Numbered from the stretch's first letter, positions 25,115 through 36,712 are shown. The stretch is DNA of 64,000 nucleotides from Streptomyces decoyicus (GCF_019880305.1 NZ_CP082301.1:2666001-2730000), one strand, 5' to 3'. A program made the numbers and translations. The notes: generated by a model from the letters alone, not told the origin.

Positions 25115-26596
25115 ATGGGGATAGTCGCCGGATTGGACAGTTCGTCCGAGAGCACACGGATCGTCGTCTGCGATGCGGACACGGGCGCCGTCATCAGGCA
25201 CGGGTACGCGCCGCACCCCGTCGAGAAGGGGCCCGACGTCGACCCGCAGGCGTGGCTGATGTCACTCGGCGAGGCGGCGGGAGGCGGGCTGCTCGAAGGG
25301 GTGCAGGCGATCGGCGTCTCCGCGCAGCCGCACGGCCTGGTCCCGCTGGACGTCGAGGGCAATCTCGTACGGCCGGCGCTGGTGGGCAATGACCGGCGGG
25401 CGCAGTCCGCGGCCGCGGATCTCATCGACTCGCTGGGCGGGCGTACCGCGTGGGCGCAGGCCGTCGGCGCGGTGCCGCAGGCGACGCATGCGGTGACGAA
25501 GATGCGCTGGCTGGCGCGTACGGAGCCGGCGCATGCGGCCCGTATCGCGGAGATCATGCAGCCGCACGACTGGCTGGCGTGGCAGCTGCTGGGGCGGCCC
25601 GCGCGGCGTACGACGGACCGCGGCGGGGCCTCGGCGACGGGCTTCTGGTCGGCGGCGACCGAGTCGTACCGGCCGGATCTGGTGGAGCTGGCGCTGGGCC
25701 ATCAGGTGCGGCTGCCGGAGGTGCTGAGCCCCTCGGGGACGGCCGGGTTCACCCCGGAGGGGCTGCTGATCTCCGCCGGTACGGGCGAGACGATGGCGGC
25801 CGCCTTCGGGCTCGGCGTCGGGGTGGGTGACGCCGTGGTGTCGCTGGGCGCGTCGGGGTCGGTGTTCGGTATCCACCATGAGGCGCTGGCGGACCCGACC
25901 GGCACGATCACCTCGTTCGCGGACGCGACCGGCCGGCATCTGCCGGTGGTGCACACCAGCAATGCGGTGCGGGTGCTGCGCGGTGCGGCGGAGATGCTGG
26001 GGACGGATCTGGAAGGCCTGTCCGAGCTGGCGCTGCAGTCCTCGCCCGGTGCGTACGGCATGGTGCTGCTGCCGTATCTGGAGGGCGAGCGGACGCCGCA
26101 TCTGCCGCACACCGCCGGGTCGTTGCACGGGATGCGGCGGGAGAGCATGAAGCCGGAGCACATGGCGCGGGCGGCCGTGGAGGGCATGCTCTGCGGGCTG
26201 GCGGACGCACTGGACGTGCTGCGCGGGCGGGGCGTGGCGGTGCGCCGGGTGTTCCTGCTGGGCGCGGCGGCGGAGCTGGGCGCCGTGCAGGCGGTGGCGC
26301 CGGGGCTGTTCGGGGTGCCGGTCGTGGTGCCGCAGCCGGCCGAGTACGCGGCGCTGGGCGCGGCGCGGCAGGCCGCCTGGGCGTGGGGGGTGGCGCACGG
26401 CACGCTCGCCCCGGCCCCCGGTGCGGAGCCCCGGCCGGGCGGCCAGGCCGCCTGGGTCGATCCGCCGCAGTGGCCGGCCGCCGCGAGCCAGGTGTTCGAG
26501 CCGGGTGAGGAGCTGCCGGTCGGCCAGGCCGTGCGCCAGCAGTACACGACGGTGCGCGACGAGATCCATCCCGGGGCGTTCCACTGGGAGGGGTGA
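25115..26596 (+). CDS. xylB: FGGY-family carbohydrate kinase, xylulokinase-like
   Basis: 493 residues. The actin-like kinase fold is clear: N-terminal GIVAGLDSSSESTRIVVCDADTG, DPQAWLMSL, GVSAQPHGLVPLD (substrate loop), RRAQSAAADLIDSLGG, and the ATP-binding VSLGASGSVFG and LLGAAAELGAVQAVAPGLFGVPVVVPQPAEYAALGAARQAAW. The family phosphorylates ketopentoses or similar; xylulose is the closest match by length and motifs but not certain. No xylose isomerase is adjacent. Its stop codon lies inside a 22-bp tandem-repeat block. Confidence 0.82.
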   Translation: MGIVAGLDSSSESTRIVVCDADTGAVIRHGYAPHPVEKGPDVDPQAWLMSLGEAAGGGLLEGVQAIGVSAQPHGLVPLDVEGNLVRPALVGNDRRAQSAAADLIDSLGGRTAWAQAVGAVPQATHAVTKMRWLARTEPAHAARIAEIMQPHDWLAWQLLGRPARRTTDRGGASATGFWSAATESYRPDLVELALGHQVRLPEVLSPSGTAGFTPEGLLISAGTGETMAAAFGLGVGVGDAVVSLGASGSVFGIHHEALADPTGTITSFADATGRHLPVVHTSNAVRVLRGAAEMLGTDLEGLSELALQSSPGAYGMVLLPYLEGERTPHLPHTAGSLHGMRRESMKPEHMARAAVEGMLCGLADALDVLRGRGVAVRRVFLLGAAAELGAVQAVAPGLFGVPVVVPQPAEYAALGAARQAAWAWGVAHGTLAPAPGAEPRPGGQAAWVDPPQWPAAASQVFEPGEELPVGQAVRQQYTTVRDEIHPGAFHWEG

Positions 26597-26675
26597 CGTA
26601 CCGGACCGGGAGGGGCGACGTACCGGACCGGGAGGGGTGACGTACCGGACCGGGAGGGGTGACGTACCGGACCGC
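26586..26675. repeat. 22-bp tandem repeat across a gene end, about 4 copies
   Basis: The unit GACGTACCGGACCGGGAGGG plus GT begins at 26595, 26617 and 26639, with partial copies on both sides. The first partial copy encodes the last residues and stop of the kinase gene. It fills most of the 102-bp gap to the convergent sigma-factor gene; no separate terminator hairpin is seen. Confidence 0.9.
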
Positions 26676-26698
26676 GCGGGGCCGGGGTCCGTGCGGCC

Positions 26699-27946
<1,248 letters not shown>

Positions 27947-27954
27947 CGCTCCTC

Positions 27955-27974
27955 AGTGTGGAGTACGACACACT
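27955..27974. promoter_or_regulatory. Inverted repeat in the hrdA leader
   Basis: AGTGTG-N8-CACACT is a perfect 6-bp inverted repeat beginning 8 bp upstream of the GTG start; the ribosome site GAGGAG lies between it and the start codon. Possible operator or translation-modulating stem. Confidence 0.4.
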
Positions 27975-28052
27975 CCTGCCACGAGGGTCGTGCGAGCACT
28001 TTTTGAGTCCGGTCCGTGACCGGACGGCTACCGCGGGGAGTGCCCGGAGGCG

Positions 28053-29969
28053 CTACAGGGCCGCGTAGCCGCGTTCGCGCAGGGACTGTCCGTACTGCTG
28101 GAGGACCCAGAGTTCGTTCTGTACGGCGGCGAGGTGTTCGGGGTCGGCGCGGGGGCCGAGGCGCTGGAGGGTGCCGCGGATTTCGGTGACGCGGTGGTTG
28201 ACGGCGGCGAGGCGGACGGCGACCAACTGGACGCCGGCATAGGCCTCGTCGGGGTCGCGGCGGGTGTGCAGGGGTTCGACGGCGAGTTCGGTGACCATGG
28301 CGCGGACCGTGTCGTCGGGGGCCGCCTCCCGCACCCGGGGGACGTACGCACTGTCGTGGGCGCCGGCCGCGGTGCCGCCCGCGTCCTCGATGCACTGGCG
28401 GACCACGGCGTAGGGCGGGGCGGTGAACTCGTCGGCCCCGTAGGCGTCGAAGGCCGGGGAGACCAGGTCGGGGCGCTGCAACGCGAGCTTGAGGAGCTCG
28501 CGCTCGACGCGGTGGGCGGGGCTGCGGAGGTTGAGCGCCGGGCCGCGCGGGCCGGGCGCGGGGCGGGCCTGCTCGGCGGCCGGGGGCCGGCCGCGGTGCT
28601 GCTGGCGGCCCTGGTCGGGGCCGCCGTCGCGGCCGCGTTCGCGGGCCCAGCGGGCGAGCTGGCTGACCCGGCGGACGACGAACTGGGTGTCCAGGATGCC
28701 GAGCATGCCGGCGAGCTGGACGGCGGATTCATGCTGGATGGAGCTGTTCTTGATGTTCGCGACGATGGGGGCGGCTTCGTCGAGGGCGGCGGCGCGGCCG
28801 ACGGTGGTGTCGAGGTTGTGCCGGGAGACGACATGGCGCAGCGCGAACTCGAAGAGCGGGGTGCGGGCCTCGACGAGATCGGCGACGGCCGCATCGCCCT
28901 TGGCGAGCCGCAGATCGCAGGGGTCCATACCGCCGGGGGTGATGGCGATGGAGGTCTCGGCGGCGAACTTCTGGTCGTCCTCGAAAGCGCGCAGCGCCGC
29001 CTTCTGGCCTGCGGCGTCGCCGTCGAAGGTGAAGACGACCTCGGAGCCGGCGTTGTCCATCAGCAGCCGGCGGAGGATCTTGATGTGGCCCTCGCCGAAG
29101 GACGTACCGCAGGTGGCGATGGCGGTGGTGACCCCGGCGAGATGGCAGGCCATGACGTCCGTGTAGCCCTCGACGACGACCGCGCGGTTGGTCTTGGCGA
29201 TCTCCTTCTTGGCGAGGTCGATGCCGTAGAGGACCTGGGACTTGCGGTAGAGCGGGGTCTCGGGGGTGTTGAGGTACTTGGGGCCGTTGTCGTCGTCGCG
29301 GAGCTTGCGGGCGCCGAAGCCGACGACCTCGCCGGCGATATCGCGGATCGGCCACATCAGGCGGCCGCGGAAGCGGTCGATGGGGCCGCGGCGGCCCTCC
29401 TGGGAGAGGCCGGAGAGGACCAGCTCCTGATCGCTGAAGCCGCGGCCGCGCAGAAAGCGGGTGAGGTGGTCCCAGCCGGCCGGGCTGTAGCCGACGCCGA
29501 AATGCTGGGCGGCGGCCTGGTCGAAGCCGCGCTCGGCGAGGAACTTGCGGGCGATCTCGGCCTCGGGGCCGTCCAGCTGCTCGACGTAGAACTGCGCCGC
29601 GGCCTTGTGGGCCTCCACCAGGCGGGTGCGCTCGCCCTGCTGGCGGCCGGGGGTGTAGCCGCCCTCCTCGTAGCGCAGGGTGATACCGGCCTGGGAGGCG
29701 AGCCGCTCGATGGTCTCGGCGAAGGAGAGGTGGTCGAGCTTCATGATGAAGTCGACGGTGTCGCCGCCCTCCTGGCAGCCGAAGCAGTGGTACAGGCCCT
29801 TGGCCGGGCTGACGTGGAAGGACGGGGACTTCTCGTCATGGAAAGGGCACAGGCCCTTGAGGTTGCCACCGCCGGCGTTGCGGAGCTGGAGGTACTCGGA
29901 CACGACGGCGTCGATCGGGACCGCGTCCCGCACCGCCTTCACATCGTCATCGTTGATCCTGCCTGCCAC
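28053..29969 (-). CDS. dnaG: DNA primase
   Basis: 638 residues, the normal length. N-terminal zinc-binding domain with C41-H44-C62-C65 (LCPFHDEKSPSFHVSPAKGLYHCFGC), then the RNA-polymerase domain with TOPRIM motifs VVVEGYTDVMACHLAG and VFTFDGDAAGQKAALRAF, and a C-terminal DnaB-interacting region. It makes RNA primers for replication. Transcribed toward hrdA on the same strand with 106 bp between them. Confidence 0.95.
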   Translation of the reverse strand: MAGRINDDDVKAVRDAVPIDAVVSEYLQLRNAGGGNLKGLCPFHDEKSPSFHVSPAKGLYHCFGCQEGGDTVDFIMKLDHLSFAETIERLASQAGITLRYEEGGYTPGRQQGERTRLVEAHKAAAQFYVEQLDGPEAEIARKFLAERGFDQAAAQHFGVGYSPAGWDHLTRFLRGRGFSDQELVLSGLSQEGRRGPIDRFRGRLMWPIRDIAGEVVGFGARKLRDDDNGPKYLNTPETPLYRKSQVLYGIDLAKKEIAKTNRAVVVEGYTDVMACHLAGVTTAIATCGTSFGEGHIKILRRLLMDNAGSEVVFTFDGDAAGQKAALRAFEDDQKFAAETSIAITPGGMDPCDLRLAKGDAAVADLVEARTPLFEFALRHVVSRHNLDTTVGRAAALDEAAPIVANIKNSSIQHESAVQLAGMLGILDTQFVVRRVSQLARWARERGRDGGPDQGRQQHRGRPPAAEQARPAPGPRGPALNLRSPAHRVERELLKLALQRPDLVSPAFDAYGADEFTAPPYAVVRQCIEDAGGTAAGAHDSAYVPRVREAAPDDTVRAMVTELAVEPLHTRRDPDEAYAGVQLVAVRLAAVNHRVTEIRGTLQRLGPRADPEHLAAVQNELWVLQQYGQSLRERGYAAL

Positions 29970-30542
29970 GCGTGAATTCTACGGCCGGGGTCGGACACCC
30001 CTGGCCACCGGCAGCCGCCGACGGGCCCGGCCCGTACGAGCGGGCGGGCGGGCGGGCGGGCGGGGGCATTCCCGTCCGGGCGGGCGAGGGGATGCCTGTC
30101 CGGGCGGCCGAGCGAGGGGATTCCTGTCCGGGCGAGCGAGGGGATGCCTGTCCGGGCGGCCGAGCGAGGGGATTCCTGTCCGGGCGAGCGGGCGGGCGAG
30201 GGCATTCCTGTCCGGGCGAGCGGGCGGGCGGCGGTGGCGAGCCCGTCGGCGCGGGCGAGGCGACGCCGATGGCTCCCCCCCCCCACCCCCGAACCCACCC
30301 CCGCCCCCTCCCCCGAAGGGGGAGAGGGGGAGGGGGCGGGGGAGCCACGGAGTGGCGGTAACGGAGGACGGAGCGCCAGAGGGCGGAGGACGGCGCGCCA
30401 GAGGGCGGGGTGGGCGGGGTGGGCGGCGCGGCGGCGTGCAGGACCCCGAGCGCCGGAGGGGCCGCGCGGCGAGGCGGAGGAGCCCCGAGCGCCGGAGGGG
30501 CCGCGCGGCGAGGCCAGACGAAGCCCCCGGTGCCGCTCCCCC
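29970..30542. repeat. Gene-free repeat region with 52-bp tandem unit
   Basis: From about 30052 to 30235 a 52-bp unit recurs (starts at 30086 and 30138), itself made of two half-units around the words GGGGATGCCTGTCCGGGCGG and GGGGATTCCTGTCCGGGCGA. Then C-rich and G-rich tracts (about 30270-30345) can pair with each other. At about 30448-30513 the word AGCGCCGGAGGGGCCGCGCG plus GCGAGGC occurs twice. Frames across it are open only because of composition; I see no gene. It carries the dnaG promoter at the left end. Confidence 0.8.
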
Positions 30543-31610
30543 TCACCCCAGTAGTTCCAGGAAGCGCTCCAGCCCCACGTTGCCGCCCGAGATGATCACG
30601 CCGATGCGGGGCGGGTGGGGGTCGCGCCCAGGCCGTCCGGGCACCGGGGGAAGGTCGATGCGGCCGGTGAGCAGGGCGGCGAGGGCGCTGGCGCCGCTGG
30701 GCTCGGTGACGATCTTGAGGCGTTCGAAGGCCAGCTTCATGGCCACGCGGATCTCGTCGTCGCTGACCAGGACGACGGAGTCGAGGAGGCGGCGGTTGAC
30801 GGAGAAGGTCAGCTCGCCGGGGGTTTCGATCGCCTGGCCGTCGGCGATGGTGCGCGGGACGGGGATGGTGACGGGGTGGCCGGCGGCCAGTGAGCGCAGG
30901 GTGTCGTCGCCGGCCGCCGGCTCCACGCCGATCATGCGGATGCCGGGGACCAGCGCGGTGGCGGCGGTGGCCGAGCCGGCCATCAGCCCGCCGCCGCCGA
31001 CCGGTGTCAGCAGCGCGTCGAGCGGGCCGGTCTCCTCGATCAGTTCCAGGGCCGCGGTGCCCTGTCCGGCGATGATGTGCGGATGCTCGTAGGGCGGGAT
31101 CAGGGTGAGGCCGCGCTCCTCGGCGAGCTGCCGGGCGAGGGCGGCGCGGTCGCCGGTGTAGCGGTCGTAGCGGACGATCTCGGCGCCGTATCCGGCGGTG
31201 GCGTCCGTCTTGGACTTCGGGGCGTCATCGGGCATCACGATGACGGCGTGGCTGCCCAGCTCGCGGGCCGCCAGGGCGACGGCCTGGGCGTGGTTGCCGG
31301 AGGAGTACGCGGCGACCCCGCGGGCGAGCTGTTCCGGGGTCAGCCGGGAGACGGCGTTGTAGGCGCCGCGGAACTTGAAGGCGCCGGCCCGCTGGAAGTT
31401 CTCGCACTTGAGGTGGACTTCGGCGCCGACCAGTGCGTCGAGGGTGCGGGAGCGCAGCACGGGCGTGCGGTGTGCCACGCCCGTCAGCCGCCGGGCGGCG
31501 TCCCGGACGTCGTCGAGCGTGACGACGGCCGGGGCGTCTGCCGGGACATCGGCGTCGGCCGGGCCGGTCGGACCGGTGGACCCAGCGGGCCCGGTGGGGT
31601 TCTGCGTCAT
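30543..31610 (-). CDS. PLP-dependent threonine/serine dehydratase
   Basis: 355 residues. Fold-type II PLP enzyme: Schiff-base Lys in FQRAGAFKFRGAYNA (about residue 79), phosphate cradle VGGGGLMAGS, SSGNHAQAVALAA, and the C-terminal VIISGGNVGLERF. Residues 1-25 are a Pro/Gly/Thr-rich extra. There is no C-terminal ACT domain, so it is the catabolic/TdcB or serine-racemase-like form, not the allosteric biosynthetic IlvA. It converts Thr to 2-oxobutyrate (or Ser to pyruvate) and ammonia. The stop lies 9 bp from the repeat region. Confidence 0.85.
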   Translation of the reverse strand: MTQNPTGPAGSTGPTGPADADVPADAPAVVTLDDVRDAARRLTGVAHRTPVLRSRTLDALVGAEVHLKCENFQRAGAFKFRGAYNAVSRLTPEQLARGVAAYSSGNHAQAVALAARELGSHAVIVMPDDAPKSKTDATAGYGAEIVRYDRYTGDRAALARQLAEERGLTLIPPYEHPHIIAGQGTAALELIEETGPLDALLTPVGGGGLMAGSATAATALVPGIRMIGVEPAAGDDTLRSLAAGHPVTIPVPRTIADGQAIETPGELTFSVNRRLLDSVVLVSDDEIRVAMKLAFERLKIVTEPSGASALAALLTGRIDLPPVPGRPGRDPHPPRIGVIISGGNVGLERFLELLG

Positions 31611-31619
31611 ACGCGCACG

Positions 31620-32885
31620 CTACGGGAGCAGCGAGGCCAGTGGAACCTCCGGATCGGCCAGCTCGCCGGGCTCCAACCGCACCCCGCCGCGGATGAGTTG
31701 CTGGATGGTCTCGGCGACGTCCCAGACGTTGACGTTCATCCCCGCGAGCAGCCGGCCGTCCGCGCCGAGCCAGAACGCGATGAACTCCCGCTTGGCGACG
31801 TCGCCGCGGCAGACCACCTGTGCGTAGGAGCCGGGCGGGGCGTAGCCGGAGTACTCCATGCCGACGTCGTACTGGTCGGAGAAGAAGTACGGGACGCGGT
31901 CGTAGCTGATGTCCTGGCCGAGCATGGCGCGCGCGGCGGCCGGGCCGCCGTTGAGGGCATTGGCCCAGTGTTCGACGCGCAGCCGGGTGTCCAGGAGGGG
32001 GTGGTCGGCGGCGGCCACGTCGCCGGCGGCGTAGATGTACGGGTCGGAGGTGCGCAGCGCCGCGTCGACGGCCACACCGCCGCCGGCCTCCGGGTCGGCG
32101 AGGTCGAGTCCGGCCTGTTCGGCGAGTGCGGTGCGGGGGGCGGCACCGATCGCGGCGAGCACGTCGTGGGCGGGGTGCTCCTCGCCGTCGTCGGTGCGCA
32201 CGGCGAGAACCATGCCGTCCTGTCCGACGATCTCGGTGAAGCGGGCGCCGAAGTGGAAGCGCACGCCGTGTTCGCGGTGCAGATCGGTGAACAGGCCGCC
32301 GAGTTCGGGTCCCAGGATGCCGTGCAGGGGTGTCGGGGCGGCCTCGACGACGGTGACCTCGGCGCCGTAGGAGCGGGCCGCGGCGGCGACCTCCAGACCG
32401 ATCCAGCCGGCGCCGGCGATCACCAGATGCCCGTTGTCCCGCCCGAGGGAGGCCAGGACGCCGCGCAGCCGTTCGGCGTGGGCGAGGCGGCGCAGGTGGT
32501 GCACGCCGGCCAGGCCGGTGCCGGGGATGTCCAGGCGGCGCGGCTCGGCGCCGGTGGCCAGCAGCAGCTTGTCGTAGGCGATCAGGGTGCCGTCGCCGAG
32601 GCGGACGGTCTTCGCCTCGGGGTCGAGGCGGACGGCGGGCTGGCCCAGGTGCAGTTCGATCTGTGCCTGGGCGTACCAGGCGGGTTCATGGACGAAAACG
32701 CTGTCGCGCTCTTCCTTGCCGAGCAGGAACCCCTTGGAGAGCGGGGGGCGCTCGTACGGGTGGTCGCGCTCGTCACAGATGAGGATCACCCGGCCGGTGA
32801 ACCCTTCCGCGCGGAGAGTCTCCGCGGCCTTTGCGCCGGCCAGGCCACCCCCGACGATGACGAACGTCTGGTGTGCGTCGACCAC
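31620..32885 (-). CDS. FAD-dependent ferredoxin/rubredoxin-type reductase
   Basis: 421 residues from GTG 32885 with GAGGAGGAAG upstream. FAD site TFVIVGGGLAGAKAAETLRAEGF, NAD(P) site LVIAGAGWIGLEVAAAARSYG, second FAD motif YIYAAGDVAAAD, and the ERPPLSKGFLLG segment typical of ferredoxin reductases serving oxygenases. The C-terminal reductase domain is intact. It passes electrons from NAD(P)H to a ferredoxin or rubredoxin; the partner is not in the window. It ends 9 bp before the dehydratase start region, so the two may be co-transcribed. Confidence 0.85.
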   Translation of the reverse strand: MVDAHQTFVIVGGGLAGAKAAETLRAEGFTGRVILICDERDHPYERPPLSKGFLLGKEERDSVFVHEPAWYAQAQIELHLGQPAVRLDPEAKTVRLGDGTLIAYDKLLLATGAEPRRLDIPGTGLAGVHHLRRLAHAERLRGVLASLGRDNGHLVIAGAGWIGLEVAAAARSYGAEVTVVEAAPTPLHGILGPELGGLFTDLHREHGVRFHFGARFTEIVGQDGMVLAVRTDDGEEHPAHDVLAAIGAAPRTALAEQAGLDLADPEAGGGVAVDAALRTSDPYIYAAGDVAAADHPLLDTRLRVEHWANALNGGPAAARAMLGQDISYDRVPYFFSDQYDVGMEYSGYAPPGSYAQVVCRGDVAKREFIAFWLGADGRLLAGMNVNVWDVAETIQQLIRGGVRLEPGELADPEVPLASLLP

Positions 32886-33110
32886 TTGCTTCCTCCTCGT
32901 TGCGGTGCCGTACGTCCGCGTCCGCGTCCGTAAACGCCCCCGGTGTGCCCCCGGTCTGCCTTCCCCCGATGGATGTCTTCGGTGCCGTCGGGGTTCCCGT
33001 GCGCTGCTGAACGGGTGTCCCGTGCGCGGTGGTCAGGGTTCTCTGTTCACTGATGTCAGGGTGCTCCGTTCGAAAACGGTCGGGTTCGAGCGTCCCGCAC
33101 GGAGCGTGAG

Positions 33111-33131
33111 GGGGGAAGAGGGGCTTCCCCC
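33111..33131 (-). terminator. Hairpin just after dgt
   Basis: GGGGGAAG-AGGGG-CTTCCCCC, an 8-bp perfect stem, begins 5 bp beyond the dgt stop on the minus strand. The remaining 250 bp to the FAD reductase hold no gene that I can see. Confidence 0.8.
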
Positions 33132-33136
33132 TAGGG

Positions 33137-34450
33137 TCACCTTCCGTTGGCCTTGATGTGACCAGGCTTTCGGGTGAGACGGGCGTGCAGAGAGCGCGCC
33201 GAGATGTCGGTCAGGGCCGCGATCTGGTCGATGACGGCACGCATCCGGGCGGTGTCGTCGGGGGCCGCGTCGAACAGTGAACGGAACTGCGGATCAAGGC
33301 CGTCGGGGGCGCGGGCGAGCAGCGCCTCGCCCAGCTCGGCGATGACCACACGCTGGTCGGCACGGAGCGCTTCCTGGTCGGGGCGCTGCATGACGTACCG
33401 GTCGGCGACGGCTTTCAAAACGGCGCATTCCAGCCGCGTTTCGGCCGGAACCACCAGCTCCGCCCCGTAGCGCGTGAGCCGCCCGCTCCCCCACCGGGCC
33501 CGGGTCGCGGCCTCGGCGGCGAGACAGAAGCGGCCGATCAGCTGGCTGGTGGCGTCCTTCAGGCGGGCCTGGGCGAGCGCGGAGCCGTCGTAGCCGTGCG
33601 GCCACCACTCCTGTTCCAGCAGGCGGTCCAGCGCCGCGGTGAGTTCCCCCTCCTCGGCGCCCGGCGCATAGCGCGCACCGGCGACCGCGAAGATCTCGGC
33701 GCGCTCTGCGTCGGCGAGCAGGAGGTTGGGGTCGAGGTGTCCGGCGTGCAGCCCGTCCTCGACGTCGTGCACCGAGTACGCCACATCGTCGGACCAGTCC
33801 ATGACCTGCGCCTCGAAGCTCTGCGCCCCGTCGGGCGTGTCCTGCCGGAACCAGTCGAAGACCGGCAGGTCGTCCTCGTAGACACCGAATTTCGGGGACC
33901 CGGGGTCGGCGGGGTGGGCGCCGCGCGGCCAGGGGTACTTGGTGGCCGCGTCGAGGGCGGCGCGGCTGAGGTTCAGGCCGACACTGACGGTCGAGCCGTC
34001 CGGCGCGGGCACGAACCGCTTGGGCTCCAGACGGGCCAGCAGCCGCAGCGACTGGGCGTTGCCCTCGAAGCCGCCGCAGGGCGCGGCGACTTCGTTGAGC
34101 GTCTGCTCGCCGTTGTGCCCGAAGGGCGGGTGGCCGAGATCGTGCGCCAGACAGGCGGTCTCGACCAGGTCCGGGTCACAGCCGAGGGCGGCGCCGAGCT
34201 CCCGGCCGACCTGGGCGCACTCCAGGGAGTGGGTCAGCCGGGTGCGCGGGCTGGCGTCCCAGGCGGGGGTGTGCGCGCCCGGGGTGACGACCTGGGTCTT
34301 GCCGGCCAGCCTGCGCAGCGCGGCGGAGTGCAGCACCCGGGCGCGGTCGCGCTGGAAGGCGGTGCGTCCGGGCCGTTTGTCGGGCTCGGGTACCCAGCGT
34401 TCGGTGTCGGCCGTGGTGTAGCCGGGGATGGTCGGTGATGTGCCCGTCAT
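33137..34450 (-). CDS. dgt: Deoxyguanosinetriphosphate triphosphohydrolase (HD domain)
   Basis: 437 residues from ATG 34450. HD-domain metal site: [17 protein letters not shown] (H) and [17 protein letters not shown] (HD plus downstream H), with [16 protein letters not shown] carrying the third-position Asp. The N-terminus [26 protein letters not shown] is the family signature. It hydrolyses dGTP/dNTP to nucleoside and tripolyphosphate. Its ATG overlaps the stop of the CbiX-like gene by 4 bp, so the two are coupled. The gene sits in the usual actinobacterial dnaG neighbourhood. Confidence 0.9.
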   Translation of the reverse strand: MTGTSPTIPGYTTADTERWVPEPDKRPGRTAFQRDRARVLHSAALRRLAGKTQVVTPGAHTPAWDASPRTRLTHSLECAQVGRELGAALGCDPDLVETACLAHDLGHPPFGHNGEQTLNEVAAPCGGFEGNAQSLRLLARLEPKRFVPAPDGSTVSVGLNLSRAALDAATKYPWPRGAHPADPGSPKFGVYEDDLPVFDWFRQDTPDGAQSFEAQVMDWSDDVAYSVHDVEDGLHAGHLDPNLLLADAERAEIFAVAGARYAPGAEEGELTAALDRLLEQEWWPHGYDGSALAQARLKDATSQLIGRFCLAAEAATRARWGSGRLTRYGAELVVPAETRLECAVLKAVADRYVMQRPDQEALRADQRVVIAELGEALLARAPDGLDPQFRSLFDAAPDDTARMRAVIDQIAALTDISARSLHARLTRKPGHIKANGR

Positions 34451-35346
34451 ACAGCGACGGTAGCCGCCCTGGCGCTCTCGGGGTCGGATCCGGTACCCGC
34501 AAGGAGCGCCTGGTCGCACGCCAGGAGCGCCTGGTCGTAGCGGTGCAGTACGAGACGGGCCAGTGCGGGGTGGTCGCCCAGAGGCGCGGCGGCGGGGCCG
34601 GGGGCGGCGGCCGCGCACTGGGCGGCGAAGCGTCCGGGGGCGGTGAAGCAGCCGGCCACGGCGATCCGGTCGTGGCCGCGGGCGGTCAGCGCACGGACCG
34701 CGTCGGCGACGGTGGGGGCGGCGGACGCGTACGCGGGCACCACGGGGGTGCCGCCGAGCCGGGCCGAGAGCAGGTGGGCGGTGCGCTCGGTGTCCTGGGC
34801 CGAGCGCGGGGCCCGGGATCCGGCGGCGGCCAGGACCACGGCGGTGCGCGGGGAGCGGCCCCCGGGGAACCCGGCCTCCAGGAGGCGGCCGTGCAGCGCC
34901 TCCGCGAGGAGGGTGTGCGGCCCGAGGGGCTCGGCTATGCGGCCGGTCAGATGGGGTGCGGCCGCCAGCGCGGCGGGCAGGTCGTGGGTGACGTGATGGC
35001 CCCGCCCGAAGAGCAGCGGGACGAGGACGGCCGCACCCTGTAGTTCCGCGAGGGTGTCGGCGAGCAGCGGCCGGTTCAGCTCGATGTGCCCGAGCCGCAC
35101 GGGCAGGCCGGGGCGCAGCGCACGGACCCGGTCGAGCAGCGCCCGGACGGTGGGCAGGGCGCGGGGGTCGCGGCTGCCGTGTGCCACGGCGACGAGGGTG
35201 GGGGCCGGAGGTGCCGGGTGGTGGAAGCCGCGCAGCCGGACCCGGCGGAGCTGGGTGCTGAGCTGTGCGCTGATCTCGGCGGCGAGGTCTTCCTTGCCGA
35301 GGGGGGCGGAGGACGCGGAGGTGGGGTGCGGTAGCGGCGCCGTCAT
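34447..35346 (-). CDS. CbiX/SirB-like chelatase-family protein
   Basis: 299 residues from ATG 35346. Two CbiX-type half domains: the first has the metal-site His ([29 protein letters not shown]) and [14 protein letters not shown]; the second begins [21 protein letters not shown], where the His of HGS is replaced by Ala. It is related to sirohydrochlorin ferrochelatase/cobaltochelatase. Whether it inserts Fe or Co is not decidable; the link to siroheme for nirB at 46.9 kb is tempting but is inference. Upstream of and coupled to dgt. Confidence 0.8.
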   Translation of the reverse strand: MTAPLPHPTSASSAPLGKEDLAAEISAQLSTQLRRVRLRGFHHPAPPAPTLVAVAHGSRDPRALPTVRALLDRVRALRPGLPVRLGHIELNRPLLADTLAELQGAAVLVPLLFGRGHHVTHDLPAALAAAPHLTGRIAEPLGPHTLLAEALHGRLLEAGFPGGRSPRTAVVLAAAGSRAPRSAQDTERTAHLLSARLGGTPVVPAYASAAPTVADAVRALTARGHDRIAVAGCFTAPGRFAAQCAAAAPGPAAAPLGDHPALARLVLHRYDQALLACDQALLAGTGSDPESARAATVAV

Positions 35347-35496
35347 GGCGTGAGCGTGGCAGCCGGGCGTTGCGGTGCCGTTTCCCCGCGGCGAACTTCG
35401 TGTTCCCTCCGCCTCGCACCGGCGGTCGCGGCCGGGCAAGGACGGCCGGCAGGGAGGCCTCTCGCCCCTGCCGGCCGCTCCCGGCCACGACACGCC

Positions 35497-36531
35497 CTAC
35501 GCCTGGTGTGCGTCCACTTCCTTCAGGTACTCCGCGCGGGTCGCCTCGTCGAGGAAGGAGGCGCGGAAGGAGTTGCGGGCGAGGGTGCGCAGGGTCTCCC
35601 CGTCGAGGGCGAGGGCGTCGCGTACGGCGGTGAAGTTGTCGTCCGCGTAGCCGCCGAAGTAGGCGGGGTCATCGGAGTTGACGGTCACCAGCAGCCCGGC
35701 GTCCAGCATCGCGGGCAGCGGGTGGTCGGCGAGGTCGTCGATGACCCGCAGCCGGACGTTGGACAGCGGGCAGACGGTGAGCGGCACCTGGTCGGACACC
35801 AGGCGGGCCACCAGCCGCTCGTCCTCCAGGGACCGCACACCGTGGTCGATCCGGTCCACGCCGAGGACGTCCAGGGCCTCCCACACATACGCCGGGGGCC
35901 CCTCCTCCCCCGCGTGCGCCACGCACTTGAGACCGGCCTCCCGTGCCAGCGCGAAGACGTCCTTGAACTTCGACGGCGGGTGCCCGACCTCGGCCGAGTC
36001 CAGGCCGACGGCGGTGATCCGGTCGAAGTAGGGGCGGGCCGCCTCGAAGGTCGCGAGGGCGGATTCGGCGCTCTCGTCACGCAGGAAGCACATGATCAGG
36101 CGGGTGCTGATGCCGTAGGTCTCCTGGGCGCTGTCCAGCGCGCGGGCCAGGCCGTTGATGACCGTGCCGATCGGGACGCCGCGCGCGGTGTGCGCCTGCG
36201 GGTCGAAGAAGATCTCGGCGTGCCGGACGCCCTGCTCCTCGGCGCGGGCGAGGTAGGCGCGGGTGAGGTCGGCGAAGTCGTCCTCGGTGCGCAGCACGGC
36301 CATCAGCGCGTAGTAGAGGTTCAGGAAGGACTGGAGATCGTCGAAGGAGTAGGCGCGGCGCAGCTCGTCCTCGGTGGAGTAGGGCAGCGTGACGCCGTTG
36401 CGCTCGGCGAGCGCGAAGGCCAGCTCGGGCTCCAGAGTGCCCTCGATGTGCAGATGCAGCTCCGCCTTGGGCAGCGGCGCGGGGGCGGTTGCGGCGGAGG
36501 GGGAGGACGGGGAGGAAGCCACGCGGGTCAC
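35497..36531 (-). CDS. add: Adenosine deaminase
   Basis: 344 residues from GTG 36531 (a second GTG at 36522 is possible; both have weak ribosome sites). TIM-barrel deaminase with [14 protein letters not shown] (zinc His pair), [13 protein letters not shown] (Zn His and catalytic Glu nearby), [25 protein letters not shown], and [14 protein letters not shown] (Zn Asp pair). It converts adenosine to inosine. Separate from its neighbours; 181 bp of G/C-rich DNA without a gene lies upstream. Confidence 0.92.
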   Translation of the reverse strand: MTRVASSPSSPSAATAPAPLPKAELHLHIEGTLEPELAFALAERNGVTLPYSTEDELRRAYSFDDLQSFLNLYYALMAVLRTEDDFADLTRAYLARAEEQGVRHAEIFFDPQAHTARGVPIGTVINGLARALDSAQETYGISTRLIMCFLRDESAESALATFEAARPYFDRITAVGLDSAEVGHPPSKFKDVFALAREAGLKCVAHAGEEGPPAYVWEALDVLGVDRIDHGVRSLEDERLVARLVSDQVPLTVCPLSNVRLRVIDDLADHPLPAMLDAGLLVTVNSDDPAYFGGYADDNFTAVRDALALDGETLRTLARNSFRASFLDEATRAEYLKEVDAHQA

Positions 36532-36712
36532 ACCTGTTCTGCGGTACGGGAAGGGGCCTCTCAAGAGAGGAGTCGTCCAGGTTAACCGGGGTGCGGTCCG
36601 CTGCCGCGGCGGCGCTCGGGCGGGCCGGGCACCGGTCTCGTTCCCCCGGCGGCGACCGCCCCTCAACCCTTCCCCCGGGGCCGTTCCCCCACCGCCGTTC
36701 CCCCACCGCCGC

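Noticed and set aside
29972..30550. Long open frames in 29.97-30.55 kb (both strands)
   Set aside because: They come from tandem G/C-rich repeats; no codon-position bias, no ribosome site, no recognisable domain.
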